In this document: positions 17,879-26,547 of the stretch, piece by piece | Position numbering within the stretch: the stretch's first letter is position 1 | Layout of the letters: the number at the start of each line of letters is the position of its first letter | NCBI GenBank assembly: GCA_018449595.1 | Contig: JAAVUU010000001.1 | Coordinates: 496,001-560,000, forward strand | DNA length: 64,000 bases | Direction of reading: 5' to 3' | Source: Rhizobiales bacterium dw_265 | GTDB taxonomy: Bacteria; Pseudomonadota; Alphaproteobacteria; Micropepsales; Micropepsaceae | Program-made: the position numbers and the translations under genes | Notes under the pieces: generated by a model | What the model was told of the DNA's origin: nothing | What the model saw: only the letters and a program-made list of their open reading frames with translations | Database searches by the model: none

Positions 17879-20832
17879 GCGGGCTCCAGGGCGGCGACGG
17901 CATCGGTGCAGCGGTTGCAGAGATGGGTGTCGGGATGGGTTTCTTCCAGCACCCGCCAGCAGCGGGCGCATTTGTGACCTCCGGCGACAAAGGCTGATTC
18001 AATTAAAACTGAGACCTCGGGCATATCCGTGTGGGTAAAAGCTTTTGCGGGAAGCACGAGCTTTCCATCAACGAACCGTGCAAGAAGGTCGCGTTCTACA
18101 AACCCCTCAACTTCGCCAGTTGGGACGAAGACAATGTTTGCCCCCGAGGCAATGGCAATTTCTTCAAAAGGCAGCGAGCTAAGTATGTCGGCATCGGCCT
18201 TACTCAGACAATAAATGGTGGCTATCGCCTCTAAGCTAGACCCAATGGCTTTGTCAGCACGCTTGATCTCGAGCGCCCCTGTAACCACACGACGCAGCCT
18301 GTTAACGCGCTTCCACTTTTCGACTAGTTTGGCATCCGCCCACATCTCCGGCACGGCAAAGAAATCCTGCAGATGCACGCTATCGCCGGGGAAGCGCGAC
18401 ACCCAGGCTTCCTCCATGGTGAAGCACAGGATGGGCGCGAACCAGGTGACGACGCGGCGGAAGATTTCGTCCGTCACGGTGCGGGTGGCGCGGCGGCGCT
18501 CGCTGCTTGCGGGATCGCAATACAGCGCATCTTTCCGGATGTCGAAATAGAAGGCCGACAGGTCGTTGGTGCAGAAATTGAACAGCGTCGAATTCACCAG
18601 CCCGAAATCGAACTTCTCGTAAGCGCCGCGCACGATGACATCGAGTTCGGCCAACCGCGCCAGCATGAACTTTTCCAGTTCCGGCATCTGGCCGTAATCA
18701 ATGCGCTCCACCTCGTCGAAGCCCGCCAGGTTGGCCAGCATGAAGCGGATGGTGTTGCGCAACCGGCGATAGGCCTCGACATTGGACTTGATGATGTCCT
18801 GGCCGATGCGCAGGTCTTCGGTGAAATCGGAATTGGCGGCCCACAGGCGCAGGATTTCCGCGCCATTCCTGTCGGCGATCACCTGCGGCGCCAGCGTGTT
18901 GCCGAGGCTCTTGGACATCTTGCGGCCCTGCTCGTCCAGCACGAAACCATGGGTCAGCACGCCGCGATAGGGCGCGACCCCGCGCGTACCGACGCCTTCC
19001 AGCAATGACGACTGGAACCAGCCGCGATGCTGGTCCGAGCCTTCCAGATACAGGTCGGCGCGTTCAGCGCGTGGCCAGTTGGGATCAATCGGCTCCTCCA
19101 CCACAAAGACATGGGTGGAACCGCTGTCGAACCAGACATCCAGGATGTCGGTGACCTGTTCGTAATCGTCCGGGTTGCGGCCCTCGCCCAGGAAGCGCGA
19201 GACGGGCGAGGTGAACCAGGCATCCGCGCCCTCGGCTTCAAACGCGGCGGTAATGCGGTCGAACACCGCCTTGTCGTTCAGCACCTGGCTGGTCTTCTTC
19301 TCGACAAAGATCGCCAGCGGCACGCCCCAGGCGCGCTGGCGCGACAGCACCCAGTCGGGGCGGCCTTCCACCATCGAACCGATGCGGTTCTGGCCGCGCG
19401 GCGGATACCACTTCGTCTCGCCAATCGCCTGCAGCGCCAGTTGGCGCAGGGTCTTGCCATCATGGAACGCTTTATCGATCGCCACGAACCATTGCGGCGT
19501 GGCGCGGTAGATCACCGGCGCTTTCGAGCGCCAGCTATGCGGATAGGAATGGCGCAGGCTGCCCTTGGCCAGCAGCTTGCCATGGGCGATCAGTTCCTTG
19601 ATGACCGCGCCATTGGCGTCGCCGTCCTTGCCCTCGTCGGTCAGGATGCGCTTGCCGGCGAAATGCGGCACGGTGGGCGCGAACGAACCGTCCGGCAGCA
19701 CCACATTGAAGGCGTCGGGATTGGTGCGGGCATAATCGGGGAAGGCCGACATCACCAGTTCAAAGTCTTCCTCGCCATGGCCGGGCGCGGTGTGGACAAA
19801 GCCGGTGCCGGTATCGGCGGTGACATGGGCGCCGGGCAGCACCGGCACGTCGAATGTGTAACCCAGGCTGCGCAGCGGATGCGCCGCCACCAGGCCCTCG
19901 AGTTCGTCCGCCGTCACGCCGCGCACGCGGCTCAGCATCATCTTGGCCTGTTTGGCGACCTGCTCGGCCAGTTCATCGGCCAGCAGCAGATGCTCGCTGA
20001 CCCGCGCCAGGCTGCCGTCGGTGGCGTCGGCCACCTCATAGACGCCGTAGGAAATCTCCGGCGAAAAGGCGATGGCGCGGTTGCCGGGAATGGTCCAGGG
20101 CGTGGTGGTCCAGATCACGATGAAGGTGTGCGCCAGTTCGGGTGACGACTTCAGCAGCGGAAACTTCACATAGATCGTGGGGCTGGTCTTCTCGTGATAC
20201 TCGACCTCGGCATCGGCCAAAGCGGTCTTCTCCACCGGCGACCACATCACCGGGCGGAAGCCGCGATAGAGCAGCCCGTTCTCCACGAACTTCATCGCCT
20301 CGCGCGCGATCACCGCCTCGGCCTTGAAGGCCATGGTGGTGTAGGGATGCTCGAAGTCGCCGATCTGGCCCAGCCGCTTGATCTGCTCGCGCTGCACATT
20401 CAGCCAGTGCGCGGCAAAGGTGCGGCAGGCGCGGCGCAATTCGTCCTTGGGAATGGAATCCTTGGCCCGGCCCTGGCTGCGGAATTGCTCCTCCACCTTC
20501 CATTCGATCGGCAGGCCGTGACAGTCCCAGCCGGGCACATAGGGCGCGTCCCTGCCCAGCATGCCCTGCGAACGGACGACGAAATCCTTCAGGATGTGGT
20601 TCAGGCCGGTGCCGGAATGGATGTCGCCATTGGCATAGATCGGGCCGTCATGCAGCACGAACAGGGGCCGGCCCTTGGCCTTGGCCCTGAGCTTGCCGTA
20701 GAGGTCCATTTCCGCCCAGCGCGCCAGCCATTTGGGCTCGGCCTCGGGCAGGCCCGCCTTCATGGGGAAATCGGTGGCGGGCAGAAACAGGGTTGCCCGG
20801 TAATCGGGCGCATCGGCGGGTTTGTCGGACAT
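17875..20832 (-). CDS. ileS: Isoleucyl-tRNA synthetase
   Basis: The 985 aa class I synthetase has the core (YVPGWDCHGLPIEWKVEEQ), the KMSKS loop (GRKMSKSLGN), the editing domain, the anticodon-binding domain, and a C-terminal zinc finger (CARCW...CNRC). It charges tRNA-Ile in the cytoplasm. The HIGH signature reads H-S-G-T inside YANGDIHSGTGLN rather than the usual HIGH or HIGT, confirmed on the nucleotides. Positions ~17990-18340 (C-terminal region) are clearly lower in GC than the rest of the gene. It is the first gene of the ileS-lspA-lipoprotein-M16-M16 run. Confidence 0.95.
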   Translation of the reverse strand: MSDKPADAPDYRATLFLPATDFPMKAGLPEAEPKWLARWAEMDLYGKLRAKAKGRPLFVLHDGPIYANGDIHSGTGLNHILKDFVVRSQGMLGRDAPYVPGWDCHGLPIEWKVEEQFRSQGRAKDSIPKDELRRACRTFAAHWLNVQREQIKRLGQIGDFEHPYTTMAFKAEAVIAREAMKFVENGLLYRGFRPVMWSPVEKTALADAEVEYHEKTSPTIYVKFPLLKSSPELAHTFIVIWTTTPWTIPGNRAIAFSPEISYGVYEVADATDGSLARVSEHLLLADELAEQVAKQAKMMLSRVRGVTADELEGLVAAHPLRSLGYTFDVPVLPGAHVTADTGTGFVHTAPGHGEEDFELVMSAFPDYARTNPDAFNVVLPDGSFAPTVPHFAGKRILTDEGKDGDANGAVIKELIAHGKLLAKGSLRHSYPHSWRSKAPVIYRATPQWFVAIDKAFHDGKTLRQLALQAIGETKWYPPRGQNRIGSMVEGRPDWVLSRQRAWGVPLAIFVEKKTSQVLNDKAVFDRITAAFEAEGADAWFTSPVSRFLGEGRNPDDYEQVTDILDVWFDSGSTHVFVVEEPIDPNWPRAERADLYLEGSDQHRGWFQSSLLEGVGTRGVAPYRGVLTHGFVLDEQGRKMSKSLGNTLAPQVIADRNGAEILRLWAANSDFTEDLRIGQDIIKSNVEAYRRLRNTIRFMLANLAGFDEVERIDYGQMPELEKFMLARLAELDVIVRGAYEKFDFGLVNSTLFNFCTNDLSAFYFDIRKDALYCDPASSERRRATRTVTDEIFRRVVTWFAPILCFTMEEAWVSRFPGDSVHLQDFFAVPEMWADAKLVEKWKRVNRLRRVVTGALEIKRADKAIGSSLEAIATIYCLSKADADILSSLPFEEIAIASGANIVFVPTGEVEGFVERDLLARFVDGKLVLPAKAFTHTDMPEVSVLIESAFVAGGHKCARCWRVLEETHPDTHLCNRCTDAVAALEPA

Positions 20833-20884
20833 GGGGAATGGCTTCTAACAGGGGGGCCACAAACCGTCCAGCATCGGCGCGCCG

Positions 20885-21421
20885 TCAAAATCCCCGTGGC
20901 CGGTCCATGGCATAGGTGATGTGCGGGCGCAGGGAATGGCCCTGCGGCAGGCTGGGATGCTCGAAGTCCATGTCCCACAACCGCGTCATGCCCAGCCGTT
21001 CCATCAGCCCCCAGCTTCTTGTGTTGGTGACGGCGGTGATCGCCACCACGCGCGGCACGGTCAGATTGCGCCAAGCCCAGTCCAGACAGGCCTGCGCGCC
21101 CTCCCGCGCATAGCCCTGCCCCCAGGCGTCGGCACGCAGCCGCCAGCCGATCTCCACCTCGCCCGCGATGGGCCCGGCATTAGCGACCTTCATGCCGCAA
21201 AATCCCAGCAGCGCGCCGTCGGCGCGGCGCTCGGCAAGCCACAGACTGAAGCCGTGTTCCTTCTGGCAGGCATCGATGCGCGCGAAAATGCCTGCAAAAT
21301 CTTCCGGCGCCATCACCCCGCCCAGGGTCGCCATGACTTCGGGCGTGTTGGTGACGCGGACGAATTCCGCGACGTCGGCCTGCCGCCAGGGGCGCAGGAC
21401 CAGCCGCGGTGTCTCGATCAC
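20885..21421 (-). CDS. GNAT-family N-acetyltransferase (RimJ/RimL type)
   Basis: The 178-residue protein begins IETPRLVLRPWRQADVAEF and contains the acetyl-CoA binding region RADAWGQGYAREGAQACLDW, both typical of the RimJ/RimL-like acetyltransferases that modify N-termini of ribosomal proteins or small amines. The substrate is unknown. The start is GTG at 21419-21421, overlapping the ribF stop (GTGA), so it is coupled to ribF. Confidence 0.9.
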   Translation of the reverse strand: MIETPRLVLRPWRQADVAEFVRVTNTPEVMATLGGVMAPEDFAGIFARIDACQKEHGFSLWLAERRADGALLGFCGMKVANAGPIAGEVEIGWRLRADAWGQGYAREGAQACLDWAWRNLTVPRVVAITAVTNTRSWGLMERLGMTRLWDMDFEHPSLPQGHSLRPHITYAMDRPRGF

Positions 21422-22365
21422 GCTATTGCCGCCAATATCTCCCGCGCCTTGGCGGCGTCCAGGGCGATCTGGGCGATCAGGGCCTCCAGGCCGGCGAACT
21501 TGGCCTCGGGCCGGATATAGCGGACCAGCTCCACCGACAGGTATTTTCCGTACAGATCGCCGTTGAAATCGAACAAATGGGTTTCCATCAGCGGCACGCT
21601 GGTGCGGTACATCGGGCGGATGCCGAAATTGGCCACCCCGTCATGGCGCGCCACGACCTTGTCATTGTCCAGGATGTTGACCCGCACGGCATAGACCCCG
21701 AAGGCGGGCGCCAGGCAGTGGCCCAGATGCATGTTGGCGGTGGGAAAGCCCATGGTGCGGCCCCGCGCATCGCCATGCTCGACCCGGGCCTCCACCGCCC
21801 AGGTATGGCCCAAGAGCCGCGCCGCCTCGTCGGGGCGCGCCTGCTGCAGCAGCTGGCGGATCAGGGAGGAGGAAATTTTCCCGTCACCGGCGGAGGTGAC
21901 GGTATCGAAGGCGGTGACGCTGAAGCCTTCCATCTCGCCCATATAGGACAGCACCGCCAGGTTGCCGGCGCGCCTGTTGCCGAACTCGAAATCATGGCCC
22001 ACCACCGCGCCGCTGATGCGCAGGGCGTCCATCAGGATCTGCCCGACGAATTCCTGCGGCGTGCGCCGGGCCATGTCGGCGTCGAAGGGCAGCGCCAACA
22101 GCGCGTCCACCCCAAGCTCGGCCAGCAGCCGCGCCTTGGCGCGCAACGGCGTCAGGCGGAAAGATTCGGCCTCGGGATGGAAATATTCCTGCGGATGGGG
22201 CTCGAAGCTTAGCACCGCCAAGGGCGAGCGCCGCGCCTCGGCCTGGACTTTTGCCTCGGCAATAAGCGCGCGATGGCCCCGGTGCACGCCGTCGAAATTG
22301 CCGATCGCCACCACAGCGCCTTTCAGGGCGGCGGGCACATCGTCGAAGTGGCGGAAAATCCTCAA
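21418..22365 (-). CDS. ribF: Bifunctional riboflavin kinase / FAD synthetase
   Basis: The N-terminal nucleotidyltransferase domain has AIGNFDGVHRGHRALIAEA. The C-terminal flavokinase domain shows the conserved GRTMGFPTANM and the segment DLYGKYLSVELVRYIRPEAKF. RibF phosphorylates riboflavin to FMN and adenylates it to FAD. The length of 315 aa is standard. It sits in a minus-strand run with the MaoC gene 2 nt upstream and the acetyltransferase overlapping downstream. Confidence 0.96.
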   Translation of the reverse strand: MRIFRHFDDVPAALKGAVVAIGNFDGVHRGHRALIAEAKVQAEARRSPLAVLSFEPHPQEYFHPEAESFRLTPLRAKARLLAELGVDALLALPFDADMARRTPQEFVGQILMDALRISGAVVGHDFEFGNRRAGNLAVLSYMGEMEGFSVTAFDTVTSAGDGKISSSLIRQLLQQARPDEAARLLGHTWAVEARVEHGDARGRTMGFPTANMHLGHCLAPAFGVYAVRVNILDNDKVVARHDGVANFGIRPMYRTSVPLMETHLFDFNGDLYGKYLSVELVRYIRPEAKFAGLEALIAQIALDAAKAREILAAIA

Positions 22366-22367
22366 TG

Positions 22368-22793
22368 CTAGACTTTCGCGGCGGGCCGACGCGGCGCCAG
22401 CACCCGCGCTTCGGATTCCAGCACCTGCTTGCCGCCGACGGTGCAGACGCAGTCCATGATGACTTCGCGGCCCTGGATTTCGCGCACCGTGGCGGTGGTG
22501 GTGACAGTGTCGCCGATCCGCACCGGCGTCTTGAAGACGATGCTGGCCGAGACGAAGATCGAGCCGTCGCCCGGCAGCACCGTGCCCAGCAGCGCCGAGA
22601 TATGGCCGATGGACAGCGCCCCGTGCGCCACGCGGCCCCGGAAGATGGTCTTGCGGGCGAAACCCTCGTCGAAATGCACCGGATTGAAATCGCCGGTCGC
22701 CTCGCCGAACAGCTCGACATCGCGTTCGCTGACGACGCGCGCGGTGGTGGCGGACATGCCCGGTTTCAGTTCATCGAGATAGACGGTTGCCAT
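22368..22793 (-). CDS. MaoC-like hot-dog dehydratase
   Basis: The 141-residue protein has the hydratase signature FGEATGDFNPVHFDEGFA with catalytic D and H, and AHGALSIGHISALLGTVLPG. These are features of R-specific enoyl-CoA hydratases of the MaoC family. It probably hydrates enoyl-CoA in fatty-acid or PHA metabolism. It lies 2 nt from ribF and 4 nt from the HAD gene, so all are likely co-transcribed. Confidence 0.9.
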   Translation of the reverse strand: MATVYLDELKPGMSATTARVVSERDVELFGEATGDFNPVHFDEGFARKTIFRGRVAHGALSIGHISALLGTVLPGDGSIFVSASIVFKTPVRIGDTVTTTATVREIQGREVIMDCVCTVGGKQVLESEARVLAPRRPAAKV

Positions 22794-22797
22794 GGCC

Positions 22798-23667
22798 CTA
22801 CCAGGTCAGCCTTGCGCAGGCGCTGCCCGCGCTGGCCCCGAAACGGGCGAACAGGTCGGCCAGGTGTTCGGCAGTATAGGGCCGGGTTTCCTCGCCATGA
22901 ACCCCGTCGGCGACGAACAGCACATCCAGCCCGGCGGCGTTGGCGCCCCTGACATCGGTCAACAACCCGTCGCCCACCGCCAGCGGCTTTTGGGGGCTCG
23001 GTCTGCCGGCGGCTTGCGCCGCCGCGGCAGCCGCCGCCAGCGCCGCCCGATACACCGGCAGATGCGGCTTGCCGTAATAGATGACCTCCCCGCCCAGCGC
23101 CTCATACGCCCTGGCCAGCGAACCCGCGCAATAGAGCAGCCGCGATCCGCGATGCACCACCAGGTCGGGATTGGCGCACAGCATGGTCAGGCCCCGCGCC
23201 TTCATCGCCGCCAGCACATCGGCATAGTCGGCGGGCGTCTCGGTCATGTCGTCCACCAGGCCGATGGCCAGCGCCACCTCGGCCTCGGCGATGCCGCTGC
23301 GGCGGATGTCCAGCCCCTCGATCATCGGCAGGTCGCGGTCGGGACCGATATAATAAAGCGGCAAGGTTTTGGCGGCGCTGCGCCGCGCCAGTTCGTCGCG
23401 CGCCGCCCCGCCCGACGACACGATGGCGTCGTAACAGCCGGGCGGCAGGCCATAGCTGGCGCACTGGGCGGCGACTTCGGCGGGCACGCGCGGGGCATTG
23501 GTCAGCAGCACCACCGGGCCGTACCGCTCCTTGAAACGCAGCAGCGCCTCGGCGGCGGCAGGATGGTGACGCGCCCCGTCATGGATCACGCCCCAGACGT
23601 CGCAGATCAGCGCGTCATGACCGGATGCGATAGCGGAAAGGCCGGAGATCAGGCGGGGGGCGGACAT
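22798..23667 (-). CDS. TIGR01459-type HAD-family phosphatase
   Basis: HAD motif I is DALICDVWGVIHDGARHH. Motif II lies in VLLTNAPR, the lysine in YYGKPHLPVYRAAL, and motif IV is VGDGLLTDVRGANAAG. The NagD-like cap arrangement and 289 aa length match the TIGR01459 subfamily, which is frequently encoded near ribF and ileS in alphaproteobacteria. It is a predicted sugar- or nucleotide-phosphatase with unknown substrate. Confidence 0.9.
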   Translation of the reverse strand: MSAPRLISGLSAIASGHDALICDVWGVIHDGARHHPAAAEALLRFKERYGPVVLLTNAPRVPAEVAAQCASYGLPPGCYDAIVSSGGAARDELARRSAAKTLPLYYIGPDRDLPMIEGLDIRRSGIAEAEVALAIGLVDDMTETPADYADVLAAMKARGLTMLCANPDLVVHRGSRLLYCAGSLARAYEALGGEVIYYGKPHLPVYRAALAAAAAAAQAAGRPSPQKPLAVGDGLLTDVRGANAAGLDVLFVADGVHGEETRPYTAEHLADLFARFGASAGSACARLTW

Positions 23668-23736
23668 GGGGCGAAGGGGTATTGTGCGCCGCTTCTCCGG
23701 TCAATGCCGCAGCAAAGGCGCGGCCCGAAAAAGCGC

Positions 23737-25149
23737 TCAGTTCCCCGCCAGCGGCGTCTGGAGTGTGTCGTTGCTGTAAAGCCCCTGCTCCAAGAGCTTG
23801 CCCTGGGCGTCATAGACCGCGCCATAACCGTCCAGCACGGCGTTCTTCCAGTGTCCGATGCGGACCTTGCCGTCGCGGCGATAGGCCACGGCATAGCCGT
23901 TCATCTGGTCGGCATAATCGCCCACCCGCTCCTTGAAAACACGCTCCGGCGCGCCGGTATAGACGCCCACGCCGTCGCGGCGGCCCTGCCTGGTCTGCCC
24001 CGCATAGCGGTCGCCATTGGCATAGGTGACGACGCCGATGCCGGGGCCGTCGCGCCCCTGCAGGCCGAAACGGCCGGCCCAGCGCGGGCCATTGCCCTGG
24101 ATGACGCCATAGCCGGGCGCCCCGGCCTCGGCCAGCTTGGCGGCCTGTTCGGCTTCGGCGGCGGCGTCGCGGGCGCGCCTTTCCGACGCCCGCGCCATCT
24201 CGACCGCCATCGCGACATTGCCGTCCAGCCTGCCCGGCTCGGGCTTGGCGTCCGGCCTGACGGGCATCGGCATGGCCATGGCGGGCGCGGTCATCGGCGC
24301 GGCCTTTGCGGCGGTTTTCGCTTCGGTCTTTTCCGCTGGGGCTTTTGCCGGTGCCGGCGCGGCGGCGGCTACCGCCTTTTGCAGGGCGGACAGCCTGGCC
24401 CGCGCCGCGTCGGAGAATGTGCCTTGCGGATATTTCCTGAGATAGGACCGCAAGGCGGCGTTGTCGCCGCTGTCCTTGACCGCATCCCACAGCGCCAGTT
24501 CCATCTGCTGCCCATGATCGGTCGCGGTATGCATGACGACGGGCGGCGGCCCCGGCTTGATCACCCAGGCGGCGGCGACAGCCAGGAACAGGACGGCGAT
24601 GCCGCCCCCCAGCATCAGGGGCAGGCGCCGCTGCTCCGCCTTGTCCGGGGGTGGCACCGGCGCAGGCGCCGCCGTCGCCGTCTCGGGCTCGGCTTCGGGC
24701 TTGTCCTCGACATGGCAGACCGGCCAGGACATTTCCGCCATTGCCGGGGCACGGGGAATGATCGTCTCGATCTGGCGGCCGATCCGGTCCATCGCCTGTT
24801 CCCAGTCGCCGAACAGATCGATCCACTGCCGCGTCGCCAGTTCGTAGGTGAAATCCTCGCTGGGAATCACGTCCTCCGCCCGCACCGGAATGACCATCAC
24901 CTTGGCCTGGCTGGCCAGCGCCAGTTCCTTCTTGATCTCGTCGGAATTGTTGGCGTTGGCGGAAAACACCATCACCATCATGCCGGAAGTGCGGATGGCG
25001 CGCACGATGGCGCCCTGGTAATTCTCGCCCGGCGCCACGTCGCGCGACGCCATCCAGCAGGCATGGCCGCGCGATTCCAGGGCGGCGCAGATGGACTGCG
25101 CGACCTTGGCGTCCTTGCTGGCGAAACTGATGAAGACTTTTTTCGTCAT
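23737..25149 (-). CDS. TIR-domain membrane protein with C-terminal MORN-like repeats
   Basis: Residues 1-130 form a bacterial TIR domain (KKVFISFASKDAKVAQSICA, CWMASRDVAPGENYQGAIV, VMVFSANANNSDEIKKELA). Glu75 sits where catalytic NADase TIRs carry their glutamate. A proline-rich linker and one transmembrane helix (178-197) follow. The C-terminal ~110 residues hold MORN-like repeats (YGVIQGNGPRWAGRF, GVVTYANGDRYAGQ, GDGVGVYTG-like). TIR domains either scaffold signalling or hydrolyse NAD+. The topology puts TIR in the cytoplasm and MORN repeats in the periplasm. The gene is monocistronic, with no obvious defence partner adjacent. Confidence 0.87.
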   Translation of the reverse strand: MTKKVFISFASKDAKVAQSICAALESRGHACWMASRDVAPGENYQGAIVRAIRTSGMMVMVFSANANNSDEIKKELALASQAKVMVIPVRAEDVIPSEDFTYELATRQWIDLFGDWEQAMDRIGRQIETIIPRAPAMAEMSWPVCHVEDKPEAEPETATAAPAPVPPPDKAEQRRLPLMLGGGIAVLFLAVAAAWVIKPGPPPVVMHTATDHGQQMELALWDAVKDSGDNAALRSYLRKYPQGTFSDAARARLSALQKAVAAAAPAPAKAPAEKTEAKTAAKAAPMTAPAMAMPMPVRPDAKPEPGRLDGNVAMAVEMARASERRARDAAAEAEQAAKLAEAGAPGYGVIQGNGPRWAGRFGLQGRDGPGIGVVTYANGDRYAGQTRQGRRDGVGVYTGAPERVFKERVGDYADQMNGYAVAYRRDGKVRIGHWKNAVLDGYGAVYDAQGKLLEQGLYSNDTLQTPLAGN

Positions 25150-25189
25150 GGACCCCCGCCCATGGCAAGTTTAGACCGGGCGGCGGACC

Positions 25190-26449
25190 TTAGCCAGCTT
25201 TCCGAAACGGTATGACCGGCGCGGATTCCAGCGCATTGACGGGCTTCACCGACTCCTCACGCACCGCGCGCGGCTCGCCGAACAGATAGCCCTGGGCATA
25301 ATCTACGGCATAATCCAGAAGCTGGATCACGGTCTTTTCGTCCTCGACCCGCTCGGCGATCAGGTTCAGCCCATGGCGGGTCAGCAGCTTCTTGAAATCC
25401 TCGGCCGCGACCGGGCTGCCGGAGGCGTTCATGCCGCGCGTCAGGGTGTGGCTGCGGACCTTGATGTGGCGGAAGCCGATGGCCTTGAGACGCAGGAAAT
25501 CGATGGCCAGGCTTTCGACATGGTCCATCGAAAGCGCAAAGCCCATGGTCGCCAGCGCGGTGAGGTTCTTCTCGCCCTCGACGCCGGCCTTGAGTACGGC
25601 CTGCTGGTTGAACTCGAAGATGATCTGGCCCGCCAGGTCGCGGTTGTTCTGCATGTATTCGACGAATTGCGGAAAGAATTCGGCATCGGCCAGGGTCTCG
25701 CCGGAGATGTTGCAGAAGATGCCGATGTCGCGGCTTTTCTGGGTCAGGCGGCGCACGATCTGCACACAGCGGAACAGCAGCAGATTGTCCACGATGCTCA
25801 TCAGCCCGGCCGCGCCCGCCACCTCGATATACTGGGCGGGCATGATCACCTGCCCGTCCTGGGCGCGCAGCCGCGACAAGGCCTCGTAATAGCGCAGCTT
25901 GCGCTGGGGCAGGCTGACGATGGGCTGCAGGTACAGGTCCACGCGATTCTCTTCCAGGCTGGAGCGGATGGTCTCCAGCAGGACATTCTTTTCGCCCAGG
26001 GTATTGAGATAGGCCGATGCCGGGCCGCGCTGCTCGCGCACGGGCGCGGCGGGAATCGCGGCGGCGGTGCGCGAAATCTTCTGCGCGAATTCCCGCATCA
26101 GGCTTTCCAGCACCTGGAGTTCGGAAACGATCTTGCGGTTGCTGGCGCTGGTGCGTTCCTCGATCAACCCGTCCAGTTCGCCCAGCCGCATCCGCGTCTC
26201 GTGCAGCGCGGTTTCGAATTCCAGGTGGCCCTTGCGCAGCAGGGTCATTTCCTTCGCCAGGGCGCGCTTGTCCCTGCGGCGGGCAAAGGCGGAAACCACC
26301 TGCTGGATGGCGATGAAGCCGACGATGCCCGACAGGATCGCCACCGGCCAGCCGGTGAACAGCGCCAGCGCCGCGCCGACGGTGGCGCAGACGAAGAACA
26401 CGCTGAGGGTCACAAGCGCCCTGGTGATGCCGGAAATGCGGTCGGTCAT
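25190..26449 (-). CDS. TipF-like EAL-domain membrane protein
   Basis: Two N-terminal membrane helices (ALVTLSVFFVCATVGAALAL and a second starting ILSGIVGFIAIQ) precede a coiled-coil-like stretch and a C-terminal EAL domain starting at ENRVDLYLQPIVSL. EAL is seen as YEALSR, but the DDFG metal motif is replaced by SMDHVES, so cyclic-di-GMP hydrolysis is doubtful and a binding role is likelier. The layout matches Caulobacter TipF, a c-di-GMP receptor that positions the flagellum. A TTAA-N7-TTAA box upstream fits CtrA control. The ATG at 26449 is chosen because upstream in-frame sequence is unconserved and overlaps the regulatory region. Confidence 0.82.
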   Translation of the reverse strand: MTDRISGITRALVTLSVFFVCATVGAALALFTGWPVAILSGIVGFIAIQQVVSAFARRRDKRALAKEMTLLRKGHLEFETALHETRMRLGELDGLIEERTSASNRKIVSELQVLESLMREFAQKISRTAAAIPAAPVREQRGPASAYLNTLGEKNVLLETIRSSLEENRVDLYLQPIVSLPQRKLRYYEALSRLRAQDGQVIMPAQYIEVAGAAGLMSIVDNLLLFRCVQIVRRLTQKSRDIGIFCNISGETLADAEFFPQFVEYMQNNRDLAGQIIFEFNQQAVLKAGVEGEKNLTALATMGFALSMDHVESLAIDFLRLKAIGFRHIKVRSHTLTRGMNASGSPVAAEDFKKLLTRHGLNLIAERVEDEKTVIQLLDYAVDYAQGYLFGEPRAVREESVKPVNALESAPVIPFRKAG

Positions 26450-26532
26450 GGCGCGACTATCGCCGCGAGGCCGTTTCCAATTCCTTAACCACGAAAACCC
26501 GGCGGGCCCCCAAAAAAGACAAGTCCCGCCGG

Positions 26533-26547
26533 TTAATCGGAAGTTAA
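26533..26547 (-). promoter_or_regulatory. CtrA-type box upstream of the TipF-like gene
   Basis: TTAA (26533-26536), seven bases, TTAA (26544-26547) match the full CtrA recognition pattern. An additional TTAACC half-site is at 26485-26490. Both lie within 100 nt upstream of the TipF-like start; the box overlaps the stop codon of the upstream OmpA-family gene. Confidence 0.5.
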
